Part shown: one piece after another, positions 37,626-46,910 of the stretch
Layout: each line of letters starts with the position of its first letter
How positions within the stretch are numbered: the stretch's first letter is position 1
DNA from: Prochlorococcus sp. MIT 1314
GTDB lineage: Bacteria; Cyanobacteriota; Cyanobacteriia; PCC-6307; Cyanobiaceae
Direction of reading: 5' to 3'
Length of the DNA: 64,000 nt
NCBI RefSeq assembly: GCF_034093315.1
Contig: NZ_CP139300.1
Coordinates: forward strand, 1,426,001 to 1,490,000
The notes under the pieces: generated by a model
Database searches by the model: none
What the model was told of the DNA's origin: nothing
Seen by the model: only the letters and a program-made list of their open reading frames with translations
Position numbers and translations under genes: made by a program

Positions 37626-38717
37626 TTATACTCCTTCAGCTGAAGCTGTGGGCATCTCTTCGTTATCGTCAGTTTGTTCAAATAACATTTGTTTGTATTT
37701 TGCAGCCATTTCTTCAGCTTTACTAAAAACTTTCTGAGGGTCAGTTAGCATATCCCCTGGTTCAGGTTCAAGTGCTTTAGTAGATAATGAAATTCGTCCT
37801 CTTTCAGAATCGAGGTCAATTATCATAACTTTCATTTGGTCATTCACATTTAAAACATTATGGGGCGTCTCAATATGTTCATGACTAATCTCAGAAATGT
37901 GCAATAGACCACTTACTCCTCCAATATCAATAAAGGCTCCATAAGGTTTAATACCTTTTACCGAACCAACAACAACTTCGCCTACCTCAAGTCGGTTCAT
38001 TTTTTTCTCAACCAAAGCTCTTCTATGACTTAGTACTAATCTATTTCTTTCTTCATCAACTTCAAGAAATTTTAAAGGTAAATATTCACCTTCTAAGTCA
38101 TCTTTGATTTTTCGAGCGCTTATATGAGAACCTGGGATAAAACCTCTCAAGCCCTCAACCCTAACAAGAGCTCCGCCTCTGTTTGTTGCAAAAACTTCAG
38201 AATATATAGTCGCATCTTCTTTTTGTAGTTGTCTAACCCTTTCCCATGCTCTTTGATATTCAATTCTCCTTATAGAAAGTGCTAATTGGCCATCTTCATT
38301 TTCCTCACTCATTATGAAAAATTCTCTGCTTTCTGAAGGCTGTAAAACATCATTTAGTCCTTCAACTCTGTTTATTGAAACCTCTTGAACAGGCATAAAT
38401 GCAGCTGTTTTTGCTCCTATATCTATCATTGCCCCTTTTGGTTCTAGAGCAAAGACGGTTCCTTTTACTAGATCTCCAGGCTTAAAGTTGTAATCATATT
38501 TGCCCAAAAGTGAAGCAAATTCTTCTTGTGTGAATCCTGCATTATCAAAATCTGTATTTGTCCTGCTAGAGGAAGAATCAGCTGAAGGGATATCGTTCTT
38601 TTCGAATGATAAATCTTCCTCATTTTGAGATACTGAATTATTATCTAATTCAGAAGAATTTTTAATTTCTTTATCTTCAGAAAGTTCTTTAATGGTTTGG
38701 GAAGAATTTTCGTTCAT
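37626..38717 (-). CDS. rpsA: 30S ribosomal protein S1
   Basis: This 363-residue S1 is of the short cyanobacterial type, with three S1 RNA-binding domains: near 75-145 (FKPGDLVKGTVFALEPKGAM), near 165-235 (RGGALVRVEGLRGFIPG), and near 250-320 (VVGSVKGIKPYGAFIDIGG), plus Ser/Glu-rich ends. It helps mRNAs bind the 30S subunit, which matters in a genome where many genes lack a Shine-Dalgarno sequence. The leader upstream folds into two hairpins, annotated separately. Confidence 0.96.
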   Translation of the reverse strand: MNENSSQTIKELSEDKEIKNSSELDNNSVSQNEEDLSFEKNDIPSADSSSSRTNTDFDNAGFTQEEFASLLGKYDYNFKPGDLVKGTVFALEPKGAMIDIGAKTAAFMPVQEVSINRVEGLNDVLQPSESREFFIMSEENEDGQLALSIRRIEYQRAWERVRQLQKEDATIYSEVFATNRGGALVRVEGLRGFIPGSHISARKIKDDLEGEYLPLKFLEVDEERNRLVLSHRRALVEKKMNRLEVGEVVVGSVKGIKPYGAFIDIGGVSGLLHISEISHEHIETPHNVLNVNDQMKVMIIDLDSERGRISLSTKALEPEPGDMLTDPQKVFSKAEEMAAKYKQMLFEQTDDNEEMPTASAEGV

Positions 38718-38731
38718 TTTTTACATCGCAG

Positions 38732-38782
38732 ACTACCTAAGGTAGTTAGAAAGGAATGCTATTGGCCTGCAAACTAATAGCA
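38732..38782 (-). promoter_or_regulatory. rpsA leader with two hairpins, possible autoregulatory site
   Basis: On the minus strand, TGCTATT and AATAGCA (7 bp, 12-nt loop; 38757-38782) form one hairpin. The palindrome ACTACCTTAGGTAGT (38732-38746), 15 nt before the rpsA ATG, forms a second. In other bacteria S1 represses its own translation by binding the rpsA leader, so these structures could be such a site. This is inferred from position only. Confidence 0.4.
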
Positions 38783-38826
38783 CAATATATTTGTGTTATG
38801 TATTCTACACTTTAAGATGCTGAATT

Positions 38827-39306
38827 TTATAAAATTGAAGCTAATTGGCTTTTTGAATTTCCTTTTAAAGATTCAAGAGTAGAAATAAAATCTTTTACCC
38901 CGTTAAATTTTCTGTAAACTGAGGCGTATCTTATATAAGCCACTTCGTTTTCTTTTCTAAGGTTTTTAAGTATTAACTCTCCAATTTGGGAAGATTTAAT
39001 ATCTTTGTTGGAGTCTTGTATGATTTGTGATTCAATTCCATCTACAAAATTTATAATTGATTCACTCGTAAAGTTAGTTTTTTCACAAGCTCTTGATATG
39101 CCAGTAAATAATTTTTGTTTATCAAATAATTCTCTGCTCCCATCTTTTTTAATAACTGAAACTGGCATTGTTTCAACTCTTTCATAAGTTGTAAATCTGA
39201 AGCTGCAGTTTAAACACTCTCTTCTTCTTCGAACACTTTTACCACTATCAGCAGATCTTGATTCCAAAACTCTGCTATCTGTGTTTTGACAGGTTGGACA
39301 CTGCAT
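38827..39306 (-). CDS. nrdR: Transcriptional repressor NrdR
   Basis: This 159-residue repressor of ribonucleotide reductase genes is controlled by ATP and dATP. A zinc ribbon begins the protein (C-P-T-C at 3-6 and C-L-N-C at 31-34). An ATP-cone domain follows, with [20 protein letters not shown]. It is a single gene on the minus strand, downstream of psbB-psbT and separated from it by a strong terminator. NrdR boxes were not looked for beyond this window. Confidence 0.96.
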   Translation of the reverse strand: MQCPTCQNTDSRVLESRSADSGKSVRRRRECLNCSFRFTTYERVETMPVSVIKKDGSRELFDKQKLFTGISRACEKTNFTSESIINFVDGIESQIIQDSNKDIKSSQIGELILKNLRKENEVAYIRYASVYRKFNGVKDFISTLESLKGNSKSQLASIL

Positions 39307-39371
39307 GTAGTGAAATAAGTTGAACCTTAACTCTAATACTAGAGTAATATTTTAATTATGAAAAGTAAAAA

Positions 39372-39396
39372 AAAACCCCTTGAAACAAGAGGTTTT
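39372..39396 (-). terminator. Intrinsic terminator of the psbB-psbT operon
   Basis: On the minus strand AAAACCTCTTG and CAAGGGGTTTT pair over 11 bp with a TTT loop, followed by an uninterrupted T run (TTTTTTTT). It sits directly after psbT and before nrdR. The plus strand also ends its arm in T residues, but no plus-strand gene reads toward it. Confidence 0.9.
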
Positions 39397-39404
39397 TTAA
39401 AATT

Positions 39405-39503
39405 TCATTTTCTATCAACTTTAGGAGGATCTCTAAAGGCGACAGCAAAGAATAGAGTAACAACTGCGAGAGTTAAAATAAGAACGTAAGCAAAAGCTTC
39501 CAT
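39405..39503 (-). CDS. psbT: Photosystem II reaction centre protein T
   Basis: This 32-residue peptide reads [20 protein letters not shown] and ends [10 protein letters not shown]. It is the canonical PsbT, a single-helix subunit at the PSII dimer interface. It follows psbB by 23 nt on the same strand, as in other cyanobacteria and chloroplasts, and is ended by a strong terminator. Confidence 0.97.
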   Translation of the reverse strand: MEAFAYVLILTLAVVTLFFAVAFRDPPKVDRK

Positions 39504-39526
39504 AAGATTAATTAATAAAGTTTAGT

Positions 39527-41050
39527 TTAAACCCTTCCTGGGATTCTTCTTGTGGTTTCGTCACCAAGCTTCTTAAATAAACCAAATTCAACTTGGTCTC
39601 CAATCTCAGCGTCAATACCAGCAAAGGAATTTCTGTAAAGAGTTCTTGAAGCATGCCACCAGTGGCCAAATAAGAATAGCAATCCGAAACATAGATGAGC
39701 ATATGTAAACCAAGCTCTAGGGGAACTTCGGAATACACCGTCAGATTTATAAGTTTCTCTGTCAAACTTGAATGCTTCTCCTAATTGTGCCTTTCTGGCT
39801 AATCTTTTGACTACTGCAGGATCAGTAAATGTTTGACCATTTAAGTCTCCTCCATAGATAGTGGCAGTAATCCCAGTTTGTTCAAATGAATACTTCGCTT
39901 CAGCTCTTCTAAATGGAATATCGGCTCTTACATTGCCTTCTTTATCTTCAAGTATCACTGGGAAGTTTTCAAAGAAATTAGGAATTCTTCTAACTTCTAA
40001 ATCGTTACCTTCCTTATCTTGAAAAGCAATGTGCCCTTGCCATCCAGTTGGTAATCCGTCTCCATTAACGAGAGCTCCGACTCTGAATAATCCTCCTTTA
40101 GCAGGACTATTTCCAACATAATCGTAGAATGCTAGTTTTTCTGGGATTGATGCATATGCCTCTTCTTTAGTGGCACCATTATCAATAGCAGTTTGAACCC
40201 TTCTATTAATTTCAGTTTTGAAATAGCCAGAGTCCCATTGATATCTGGTAGGGCCAAATAACTCTACTGGAGTTGTTGCTGATCCGTACCACATTGTTCC
40301 TGCAACAACAAAAGATACAAAAAGTACAGCGGCTAGAGCACTGGCTAGAACTCCTTCAAGGCTTCCAAGTTTAAGAGCCTTGTACAGTCTTTCTCCGGGT
40401 CTATTGGTAATATGAAAAATCCCCCCAATGATCCCCATAAGTCCAGCGGCAATGTGATTTGCAACTATTCCTCCTGGATTGAATGGATTAAAACCATCTA
40501 CTCCCCAAGAAGGAGCAACAGGCTCTACATGACCAGTTAAGCCATATGGATCAGACACCCAAATACCTACGTTTGCACAATGAAATGCTCCAAAGCCAAA
40601 ACATGTAAGTCCAGCTAAAAGTAGATGAATTCCGAATATTCTTGGTAAATCTAGAGCAGGCTCGCCTGTTCTAGAGTCTTCCCATAATTCTAAATCCCAG
40701 TATGTCCAGTGCCAGATAGAGGCCAACATCAATAGTCCACTAAAGAATATGTGTGCTGCTGCTACCCCTTCAAAACTCCAGAATCCAGGATCAACTCCAG
40801 TAGCACCGGTAATATCCCATCCGTTCCAACTACTTGTGATACCTAGTCTTGCCATGAATGGCATAACGTACATTCCCTGTCTCCACATTGGATTGAGAAC
40901 AGCATCAGAAGGGTCAAAAATGGCTAATTCATAAAGAGCCATAGAACCGGCCCAGCCGGCTAATAATGCAGTATGCATAAGATGCACAGCAAGTAGTCGA
41001 CCTGGGTCATTAATAACTACTGTGTGAACTCGATACCAAGGCAATCCCAT
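39527..41050 (-). CDS. psbB: Photosystem II CP47 chlorophyll apoprotein
   Basis: This 507-residue inner antenna of PSII has six membrane helices rich in chlorophyll-ligand histidines. The N-terminus [20 protein letters not shown] is invariant, and the large lumenal loop lies between helices V and VI (about 260-440). The last helix reads [20 protein letters not shown]. It is first in a psbB-psbT unit. The 223-bp gap to the divergent ferredoxin must contain its promoter, but no consensus could be fixed by eye. Confidence 0.98.
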   Translation of the reverse strand: MGLPWYRVHTVVINDPGRLLAVHLMHTALLAGWAGSMALYELAIFDPSDAVLNPMWRQGMYVMPFMARLGITSSWNGWDITGATGVDPGFWSFEGVAAAHIFFSGLLMLASIWHWTYWDLELWEDSRTGEPALDLPRIFGIHLLLAGLTCFGFGAFHCANVGIWVSDPYGLTGHVEPVAPSWGVDGFNPFNPGGIVANHIAAGLMGIIGGIFHITNRPGERLYKALKLGSLEGVLASALAAVLFVSFVVAGTMWYGSATTPVELFGPTRYQWDSGYFKTEINRRVQTAIDNGATKEEAYASIPEKLAFYDYVGNSPAKGGLFRVGALVNGDGLPTGWQGHIAFQDKEGNDLEVRRIPNFFENFPVILEDKEGNVRADIPFRRAEAKYSFEQTGITATIYGGDLNGQTFTDPAVVKRLARKAQLGEAFKFDRETYKSDGVFRSSPRAWFTYAHLCFGLLFLFGHWWHASRTLYRNSFAGIDAEIGDQVEFGLFKKLGDETTRRIPGRV

Positions 41051-41273
41051 CGGTTAATTTCTAGTAACTATGCTGAATAAACAGCTAAACATCACGATAG
41101 TAAGGGTTTTTTAGCCTTTGAGGGATTTTTGTAAATAAATTTATTTTCTTGCAAAAATTGGTCAAATCAGTTTGCAGGACTGCGTTTACAAGGAATTTTT
41201 TACCAAAAATTGTTAATATTTTGGTCACAATTCTCAAAGTAAATCGCCAAAATAGGAAAAATAACAAAAAAAA

Positions 41274-41636
41274 ATGGCAACTATTAGATTTATCCGTGAG
41301 GATTTAGAGGTTAAATGCAATCCTGGTGAAAATTTAAGGGAACTAGTAATGAAAGAAAACTTAAAACTATATGGATTAAAAGGAATTTTAGGAAATTGTG
41401 GAGGAGCAGGACAGTGTAGTACTTGTTTTATTTCAGTTGAAGGAGGAAACAAAAACTCTTTAAGTCCTCTTACTTCTGTTGAAGAAGAAAAACTCAAAAA
41501 TAGACCAGAAAATTGGCGACTTGCCTGCCAAACATTAATAAAGTCCTCTGCAGTAATTTTAACAAAACCACAATCTCCTCCCTCAAATTTAGGAGAACTT
41601 AAAAAAGTTAGTGAAAATAAAAAATTACCTCGCTAA
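41274..41636 (+). CDS. 2Fe-2S ferredoxin
   Basis: This 120-residue ferredoxin has its cluster cysteines at Cys42, Cys48, Cys51 and Cys85 (C-x5-C-x2-C-x33-C). The extra residue in the first spacing differs from photosynthetic PetF (C-x4-C-x2-C), so it is more likely a specialised ferredoxin, perhaps for biosynthetic or assembly reactions. The last 25 residues form a Lys/Pro/Ser-rich tail beyond the usual fold. It reads divergently from psbB and is followed by psbM after 103 bp. Confidence 0.87.
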   Translation: MATIRFIREDLEVKCNPGENLRELVMKENLKLYGLKGILGNCGGAGQCSTCFISVEGGNKNSLSPLTSVEEEKLKNRPENWRLACQTLIKSSAVILTKPQSPPSNLGELKKVSENKKLPR

Positions 41637-41739
41637 ATTGTTTAAGACTGTTAATCAGTTGATAAAATTTGTTGATTTTTCCACTTTATTTCAATTTATA
41701 TGTCTATAGTCTTAATACTTAAATAGAACTGTCAATTAA

Positions 41740-41892
41740 ATGGAAACAACCAATTTTGGATTCATAGCTAGTCTTCTTTTTGTTGGAGTCCCAACAATTT
41801 TCCTCATAGGTTTGTTTATTTCTACACAAGATGGAGAAAAATCAAGCTTCTTTTCAGACTCTGGTAAAGGTAAACTTGGGCCAAAACGTTAG
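41740..41892 (+). CDS. psbM: Photosystem II reaction centre protein M
   Basis: This 50-residue peptide was found by eye. It begins METTNFGFIASLLFVGVPTI, with one membrane helix and the conserved segment LIGLFISTQDGEKSSFF. The tail SDSGKGKLGPKR is longer than in many cyanobacteria but usual for Prochlorococcus. PsbM lies at the PSII dimer interface. It precedes prmC by 11 nt on the same strand. Confidence 0.94.
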   Translation: METTNFGFIASLLFVGVPTIFLIGLFISTQDGEKSSFFSDSGKGKLGPKR

Positions 41893-41903
41893 AACCTTCA
41901 TAA

Positions 41904-42773
41904 ATGCTAAGCATTTCTGTTGAAGAATTTTTATCTTGGAAAAAAAAACAACTTTCTAAAGGAGGAGATTATCAATCTTTTGCTTTTCTTATTGACTGTA
42001 TAGGTGGTATATCAAATAGTCATCTAAACTTGTTGAAAATTAATCCTGTAGGTGACTTATATATAAAAAAAAACTTGGACTACTTAGGTTCTATTTGGGA
42101 AGATCATTTATTATCTTCGACACCTATCCAATACCTATGTGGGATAACTTTTTGGAGAGATTTAAAATTAAAAGTAACAGATAAAGTACTTATTCCCAGG
42201 CCAGAGACCGAACTTATAGTTGATATTGTTTTCGAGATATTTGGAAAAAATTCACAAAAATTATTTTTTGCCGAATTGGGAACTGGATCAGGTGCTATTA
42301 GTATTGCTTTGGCATTAGCTTATCCATTGTGGGAGGGTATAGCAACTGATATTGATCAAGATGCATTAGAAATAGCCACTGAAAATTTTATAGATTCTTC
42401 TGAACAATCAAATTTGAGATTTTATTGCGGTAATTGGTGGACTCCCTTTGAAAGTTTTAAAGGCAAATTAGATCTTGTTATTTCAAACCCGCCATATATT
42501 CCTGGAGATATTTATGAGAAATTACCCGAAGAAGTAAAAAAATTCGAACCAAAGTTAGCTTTAATGGGCGGTTATGATGGTTTAAAACATATCAGGGAAA
42601 TAATTCAAAAAGCACCACTATTTTTAAGAGATAAGGGCTGGCTTATATTAGAGAATCATTTTGACCAAGGTAATAAAGTAAAAGAGCTGCTTACTAACAA
42701 TGGATTTACATTAGTAGAAATTGTGAAAGATCTTTCAGGTGTTGGTAGGTTTACTATTGGAAGATATAAATAA
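41904..42773 (+). CDS. prmC: Peptide chain release factor methyltransferase
   Basis: PrmC methylates the Gln of the GGQ motif in release factors RF1 and RF2. The 289-residue protein has a helical N-terminal domain, then the SAM-binding motif FAELGTGSGAISIALA and the catalytic NPPY in LVISNPPYIPGDIYEKL. PIQYLCGITFWRDLKL is the linker typical of the family. It is followed 22 nt later by the YrdC-family gene, and the two are often neighbours in bacteria. Confidence 0.95.
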   Translation: MLSISVEEFLSWKKKQLSKGGDYQSFAFLIDCIGGISNSHLNLLKINPVGDLYIKKNLDYLGSIWEDHLLSSTPIQYLCGITFWRDLKLKVTDKVLIPRPETELIVDIVFEIFGKNSQKLFFAELGTGSGAISIALALAYPLWEGIATDIDQDALEIATENFIDSSEQSNLRFYCGNWWTPFESFKGKLDLVISNPPYIPGDIYEKLPEEVKKFEPKLALMGGYDGLKHIREIIQKAPLFLRDKGWLILENHFDQGNKVKELLTNNGFTLVEIVKDLSGVGRFTIGRYK

Positions 42774-42795
42774 ATTATTATTGTTAATAATCTAA

Positions 42796-43377
42796 ATGAA
42801 TTTAATAGATTGTAAATCTGCTTTGAAGAGGCTTGACAGTGGCTTGCCTGTAATTTTTCAGACGGACACTCTTCCTGCAATTGGATGCTTGCCAAGATTT
42901 TCAAAAATTATTTATGAGTTTAAAAATAGAGATAGAAATAAACCCTTAATTCTTATGGGATCAGAACACAAACAATTAATTGATTATGTTCATGAATCAG
43001 CTAAGGAAGATTACGAAAATATAGCTGCAAAATATTGGCCTGGAGCTCTGACAATGGTTATTCCTTGCTCAAAAAGACAATCTGAAATTCTTACAAGTAG
43101 CGATTTTACGATTGGGTTAAGAATCCCAAATTCATGTACTGCTCAATCTCTTATGAAAGAAACAGGCCCATTGTTAACTTCGAGTGCGAATATATCAGGC
43201 TCCACGGGATCAATTACAGCTGAGGGAATTGCTTTAGACTTTCCCTCTGTAGATATTCTAGGACCTGTTCCTTGGGAGAAAGGTAGTGGAAAAGCAAGTA
43301 CCATAATATCTTGGGAAAATAATCGAAATTGGAGGCTGATTAGACAAGGAGAGGTATTAATTAAGGAATTGAATTAA
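42796..43377 (+). CDS. tsaC: YrdC/Sua5-family threonylcarbamoyl-AMP synthase
   Basis: This 193-residue enzyme makes threonylcarbamoyl-AMP for the t6A37 modification of ANN-decoding tRNAs. Typical segments are FQTDTLPAIGCL, KNRDRNKPLILMG, YWPGALTMVIP and TSSANISGSTG. It lacks the extra C-terminal domain of Sua5, so TsaC-like is the better name. The stop overlaps the start of the next small gene (TAATG). Confidence 0.9.
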   Translation: MNLIDCKSALKRLDSGLPVIFQTDTLPAIGCLPRFSKIIYEFKNRDRNKPLILMGSEHKQLIDYVHESAKEDYENIAAKYWPGALTMVIPCSKRQSEILTSSDFTIGLRIPNSCTAQSLMKETGPLLTSSANISGSTGSITAEGIALDFPSVDILGPVPWEKGSGKASTIISWENNRNWRLIRQGEVLIKELN

Positions 43378-43544
43378 TGTTTTTATTATTATTTTTTGTT
43401 TTATTGATTCAATTTTTGACTTTTTGGATATTTGAACCTTTTGCATCTTTTGTAGAGTATGTTCTTGAAATAAGACTATTGCCTTTTATTTTGTTATTAG
43501 GTTTGATTTTTTTGTTTTCAGGAAAAAATATTGAACGGAATTAA
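43377..43544 (+). CDS. Small two-helix membrane protein, unknown
   Basis: This 55-residue protein begins MFLLLFFVLLIQFLTFWIFE with a first membrane helix and has a second one (RLLPFILLLGLIFLFSG), separated by a short acidic loop. Its ATG shares the A of the preceding tsaC stop (TAATG), which indicates coupled translation and supports a real gene. No family was recognised. It precedes the convergent tRNA-Thr by 10 bp. Confidence 0.65.
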   Translation: MFLLLFFVLLIQFLTFWIFEPFASFVEYVLEIRLLPFILLLGLIFLFSGKNIERN

Positions 43545-43554
43545 ATATACAAAA

Positions 43555-43626
43555 TGCCGGCTAACAGATTTGAACTGATGACCTTCGCTTTACAAAAGCG
43601 CTGCTCTACCGCTGAGCTAAGCCGGC
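43555..43626 (-). tRNA. tRNA-Thr (UGU)
   Basis: A 72-nt cloverleaf on the minus strand: acceptor GCCGGCT with AGCCGGC, anticodon loop TTTGTAA with anticodon TGT, and T-arm with GTTCAAATC. The discriminator base is A. CCA is not encoded. The first pair of the anticodon stem appears to be a G-A mismatch, which may be tolerated. Confidence 0.95.
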
Positions 43627-43690
43627 GTTGTTTCTATCTTACAATTAAGGAGGATCAATTATTAGTATTTTTTTTGCTTTTTAAAATTTA

Positions 43691-44017
43691 TTACTTTTTG
43701 AGATCTTTATCACTTTTATCATTTTTTTTGAACTGTATTTCCCCTGAAAGAGTTCTTTTAATAGGTAAATTGGCTACTAATGCTGTCATTCTATCCTCCG
43801 TTTCTAAACTTACTGCTACCTCTTCAAAGTCAATCTCAACATATTTAGCAACAACATCAAGAATTTCTTTTCTCATTTTATCCAGAAGGTCAGTTGTTAA
43901 GGAACTCATATCAACTCGATCATGAGCGAGTACAAGTTGTAATCTTTCTCTAGCTGTATTCGCACTAGCCGTTTCTCTGCCTAGTAACTTATTTATAAGA
44001 TCTCTGAGTGTCATCAT
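43691..44017 (-). CDS. minE: Cell division topological specificity factor MinE
   Basis: This 108-residue partner of MinD has an N-terminal membrane/MinD-binding segment ([20 protein letters not shown]) followed by [12 protein letters not shown], the conserved anti-MinCD helix region, and a C-terminal dimerisation domain. A Lys/Asp-rich tail ends the protein. It stimulates the MinD ATPase and confines the division inhibitor to the poles. It is one nt downstream of minD. Confidence 0.96.
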   Translation of the reverse strand: MMTLRDLINKLLGRETASANTARERLQLVLAHDRVDMSSLTTDLLDKMRKEILDVVAKYVEIDFEEVAVSLETEDRMTALVANLPIKRTLSGEIQFKKNDKSDKDLKK

Positions 44018-44018
44018 C

Positions 44019-44834
44019 TTAAAAAACCTTTGTTTGCATTAATCTCATAAATCTATCTTTAAGGCTTTTGCCTTCATTCTTTGGGTCAATAATGGGTATA
44101 TCCTTCCCTGTAAGTCTTTGAGATACATTCAAATAGCATTTTTTTGCAGGAGATTTACTGTCTGTAAGGGTTAGTGGCTCTCCTCTATTTGTACTTATTA
44201 TTACTTGTTCATCCTCTAAGACAATACCTAACAAAGGTAAAGAAAGAATCCCTTGAACATCATCAATAGATAGCATTTCTTGACTAGCCATCATGTTAGG
44301 GCGAACTCTATTTATAACAAGCTGGATAGGCTCAATATCAGATGTATTAAGAATCCCTATTACTCTATCGGCATCACGTACTGCAGATAATTCTGGGTTA
44401 GTAACAACAATGGCTTCTTTACAAGCTGCAAGGGCATTTTTGAAACCATCTTCTACTCCCGCAGGACAATCAACTAAAACAAAATCAAATTTTTCGCTAA
44501 GCATGGAGCTAATTTTTTTCATATCTTCGGGCTTCATCCAATCCAGCATCCTAGGATCTCCAGCGGGTAAAAGAGCAAGATTAGGTTCCTTTTTGTGTCT
44601 AACCAATGCTTGGTCAAGACGACAATTTTTGTCTAAAACATCTTGAGCAGTATAAATAATGCGATTTTCTAATCCTAGAAGAAGATCTAAATTTCTTAAT
44701 CCAAAATCAGCATCTAATACAGCAGTGGATGCTCCGCTGTTAGCAAGTGCTATGCCAAGATTTGCGGTTAAAGTGGTTTTGCCAACCCCACCCTTTCCTG
44801 AACAAATTAATATTGTGCGAGTATTGTCCGCCAC
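44019..44834 (-). CDS. minD: Septum site-determining protein MinD
   Basis: This 271-residue ATPase has a deviant Walker [10 protein letters not shown] (13-21) and Walker B-like [11 protein letters not shown]. The C-terminal amphipathic helix [15 protein letters not shown] targets the membrane. It recruits MinC and oscillates or distributes with MinE. The gene lies between minC (117 bp upstream) and minE (1 bp downstream), so minDE is tightly coupled and minC may have its own transcript. Confidence 0.97.
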   Translation of the reverse strand: MADNTRTILICSGKGGVGKTTLTANLGIALANSGASTAVLDADFGLRNLDLLLGLENRIIYTAQDVLDKNCRLDQALVRHKKEPNLALLPAGDPRMLDWMKPEDMKKISSMLSEKFDFVLVDCPAGVEDGFKNALAACKEAIVVTNPELSAVRDADRVIGILNTSDIEPIQLVINRVRPNMMASQEMLSIDDVQGILSLPLLGIVLEDEQVIISTNRGEPLTLTDSKSPAKKCYLNVSQRLTGKDIPIIDPKNEGKSLKDRFMRLMQTKVF

Positions 44835-44951
44835 GAATTTAAGGATTTTTCAAATAATAAGGCTACTTTCAGAAAGTTAAATATTTTAAAGATTAAGTAA
44901 TTCTTAAATTTATCAATTTTGAATTAATTTATTTCAAATCCTTGATTAATT

Positions 44952-45605
44952 TTAACTTTCTATTATGTAAGGCTTGATCATTATTGTTTGATTCTCTATG
45001 ACTGCAATTTCAGGATAAGACGTTTTGCGCATATCCTTTGGGCCAATAGCTATCACATCAGCTATTCTTAGTTGTAAGGGGTTTAAATAAAGTGATGAAA
45101 TAGAGGCATTATTATTTCCACCCCTACCTGCGAAGGCGATTCCTAGTAGTTTGCCCCAAACGTGAATATTTTTTTTTGCGAAAACTATTGCTCCGGGATT
45201 AACGTCTCCAATAATGCAAAGGTTTCCATTTGAAGATATTCTATCTCCTGATCTTACTGTCCCTTCGTGAAGAATATCGTCTTTTTTGGAATTTACTATA
45301 AGCAACTTATTTTTAACCTCTTGTTCCTTAACAAAAGTTGAATCTATTTTAAGAGATTTTCCAGCTAATACTGTATTTCTATTATTTGAGTACATACTTA
45401 AATAACAAGTATTCATTTTATGAAAAATATTTTTTAATTTTAATAATTGATGAGAACTTATTGACTCATTGACTGTAAAAATTGTTGCTTCCAGAGCTCC
45501 TCTCATCGAATAAAAATTTTTAAAAGTTTCATGGATATTCTCAAAATTCTCAAAAGATATAGTTTCTATATATTTACTATTAAGATCATTAATAACGATT
45601 TTCAT
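44952..45605 (-). CDS. minC: Septum site-determining protein MinC
   Basis: This 217-residue FtsZ inhibitor has a diverged N-terminal domain and a conserved C-terminal beta-helix domain, starting TVRSGDRISSNGNLCIIGDV and continuing through NPGAIVFAKKNIHVWGKL and GIAFAGRGGNN. It pairs with MinD to block Z-ring assembly away from mid-cell. The N-terminal half resembles the family only weakly, which is normal in cyanobacteria. It follows the HD-domain gene by 10 nt. Confidence 0.92.
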   Translation of the reverse strand: MKIVINDLNSKYIETISFENFENIHETFKNFYSMRGALEATIFTVNESISSHQLLKLKNIFHKMNTCYLSMYSNNRNTVLAGKSLKIDSTFVKEQEVKNKLLIVNSKKDDILHEGTVRSGDRISSNGNLCIIGDVNPGAIVFAKKNIHVWGKLLGIAFAGRGGNNNASISSLYLNPLQLRIADVIAIGPKDMRKTSYPEIAVIENQTIMIKPYIIES

Positions 45606-45615
45606 TGAATTAAAT

Positions 45616-46872
45616 TTAGGAATTATTTCTTATTAATGAAATTTGATTTTTGATTTCATTTGTGATCACACTTGGATAAATAATAAAAGAGCTTTCCTCA
45701 GATTTCATTAAAGTTTTTATTAATGCAGAACTATTTTCTAACAAGTTTTGATAGGTGCCGTCCCATATTTTTAGTGCATTGTTAGATTCAAAACCTTTAA
45801 AAGATCTTTCTTTAATTCCACAAAAAATTTCTGAATTAAAATTATTTGTTTCACATAATTTTCTTGCAAATGCAAGAATTTCTAGTCTATTTATTTTATT
45901 TAAAAAACTTATGTCTGATGCTTTTAGTAAATCTCTATCAAGAAACATTTTGCATAGTGTAGAAAGTGGTTCGAAAGATTCATCTTTCCATCTAATCAAA
46001 TGGTAATAAAAGGTTATATCATCATTTCTTATGAAATCATCAAAATCAACATTTTCATAAGAAAATATCCATTTATAAAGAGATTTATCTAACCAAATTT
46101 TCTTTTCGCAATTATATTTAATTGTGGATATTATTTTTTCCAAAATCCATGTTGAAATTTCGTTTATTCTATGGTTATAGATAGTTCTATACATCAAGTT
46201 TCTTAGGACCAAGAAATGCTCAATGGCGATAACTCCCTTTGGATTGATTGCAATATTCCCATCAGGTGAAAAAGTAAGAGCTGAAATAATTCTCTCTAAA
46301 TCAACTAAGCCATATTTGGTACCTGTGTTGTAACTATCGCGTAAAAGGTAATCGAGACGATCGCAGTCAATTTCACTGCTAATCAAAGTTTTTAAAGGTT
46401 TTGAAAATAGTTGTTTTGACTTAAATAATTCCCCAATTTGTCTAGGTAATTCATTGTCATACTTTTTGAGAATTGAATTTATTGGAGAATAATTTAATAC
46501 TAAGTTTTGCGACCACTTTTCGTGATTATGATCGAATATTGTTTCACTGGTATGACTTAATGGTCCATGACCTAAATCATGTAATAGAGCTGCTCCAAAG
46601 AGAGCAAATTTATTTTCAGAAAATGAAGATTTAATTTCAATTAATCTCTTATATATTTTTCTTGCGATACAAAAAACGCCAATTGAGTGGGTAAATCTAC
46701 TCGATTCTGCGCCATGAAAAATTAATGATGCCGGACCTAGTTGTTTTATTCTTCTTAATCTTTGAAAAGCGACTGTATCAATCAATTCCATAATCATTAA
46801 TTCTTCTGGCAGCCTTGAATGAAATACAATTTGTTTGTGAATTGGATCATGAAAAATTCTTTTAATACTCAT
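45616..46872 (-). CDS. HD-domain phosphohydrolase (dNTPase/SAMHD1-like)
   Basis: This 418-residue protein has an intact HD site: His62 (THSIGVF), His98-Asp99 (LLHDLGHGPLSHTSE) and a later Asp in SEIDCDRLDYLLRDS. That layout, including DRLDYLLRD, is characteristic of the dGTPase/SAMHD1-like superfamily. It probably hydrolyses deoxynucleoside triphosphates or a related phosphate ester; the substrate is unknown. It is directly upstream of minC (10 nt) and could share its transcript. Confidence 0.85.
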   Translation of the reverse strand: MSIKRIFHDPIHKQIVFHSRLPEELMIMELIDTVAFQRLRRIKQLGPASLIFHGAESSRFTHSIGVFCIARKIYKRLIEIKSSFSENKFALFGAALLHDLGHGPLSHTSETIFDHNHEKWSQNLVLNYSPINSILKKYDNELPRQIGELFKSKQLFSKPLKTLISSEIDCDRLDYLLRDSYNTGTKYGLVDLERIISALTFSPDGNIAINPKGVIAIEHFLVLRNLMYRTIYNHRINEISTWILEKIISTIKYNCEKKIWLDKSLYKWIFSYENVDFDDFIRNDDITFYYHLIRWKDESFEPLSTLCKMFLDRDLLKASDISFLNKINRLEILAFARKLCETNNFNSEIFCGIKERSFKGFESNNALKIWDGTYQNLLENSSALIKTLMKSEESSFIIYPSVITNEIKNQISLIRNNS

Positions 46873-46910
46873 AGTGTTTAAAATTTTCTATTAATAAATC
46901 TTTTGCTTTT

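Noticed and set aside
39508..39765. Open frame in the psbB 3' end
   Set aside because: It is out of frame with CP47, which is unmistakable across the region.
41085..41497. Minus-strand frames upstream of and within the ferredoxin gene
   Set aside because: They are shadows in an AT-rich promoter region and opposite a clear ferredoxin, with no recognisable sequence.
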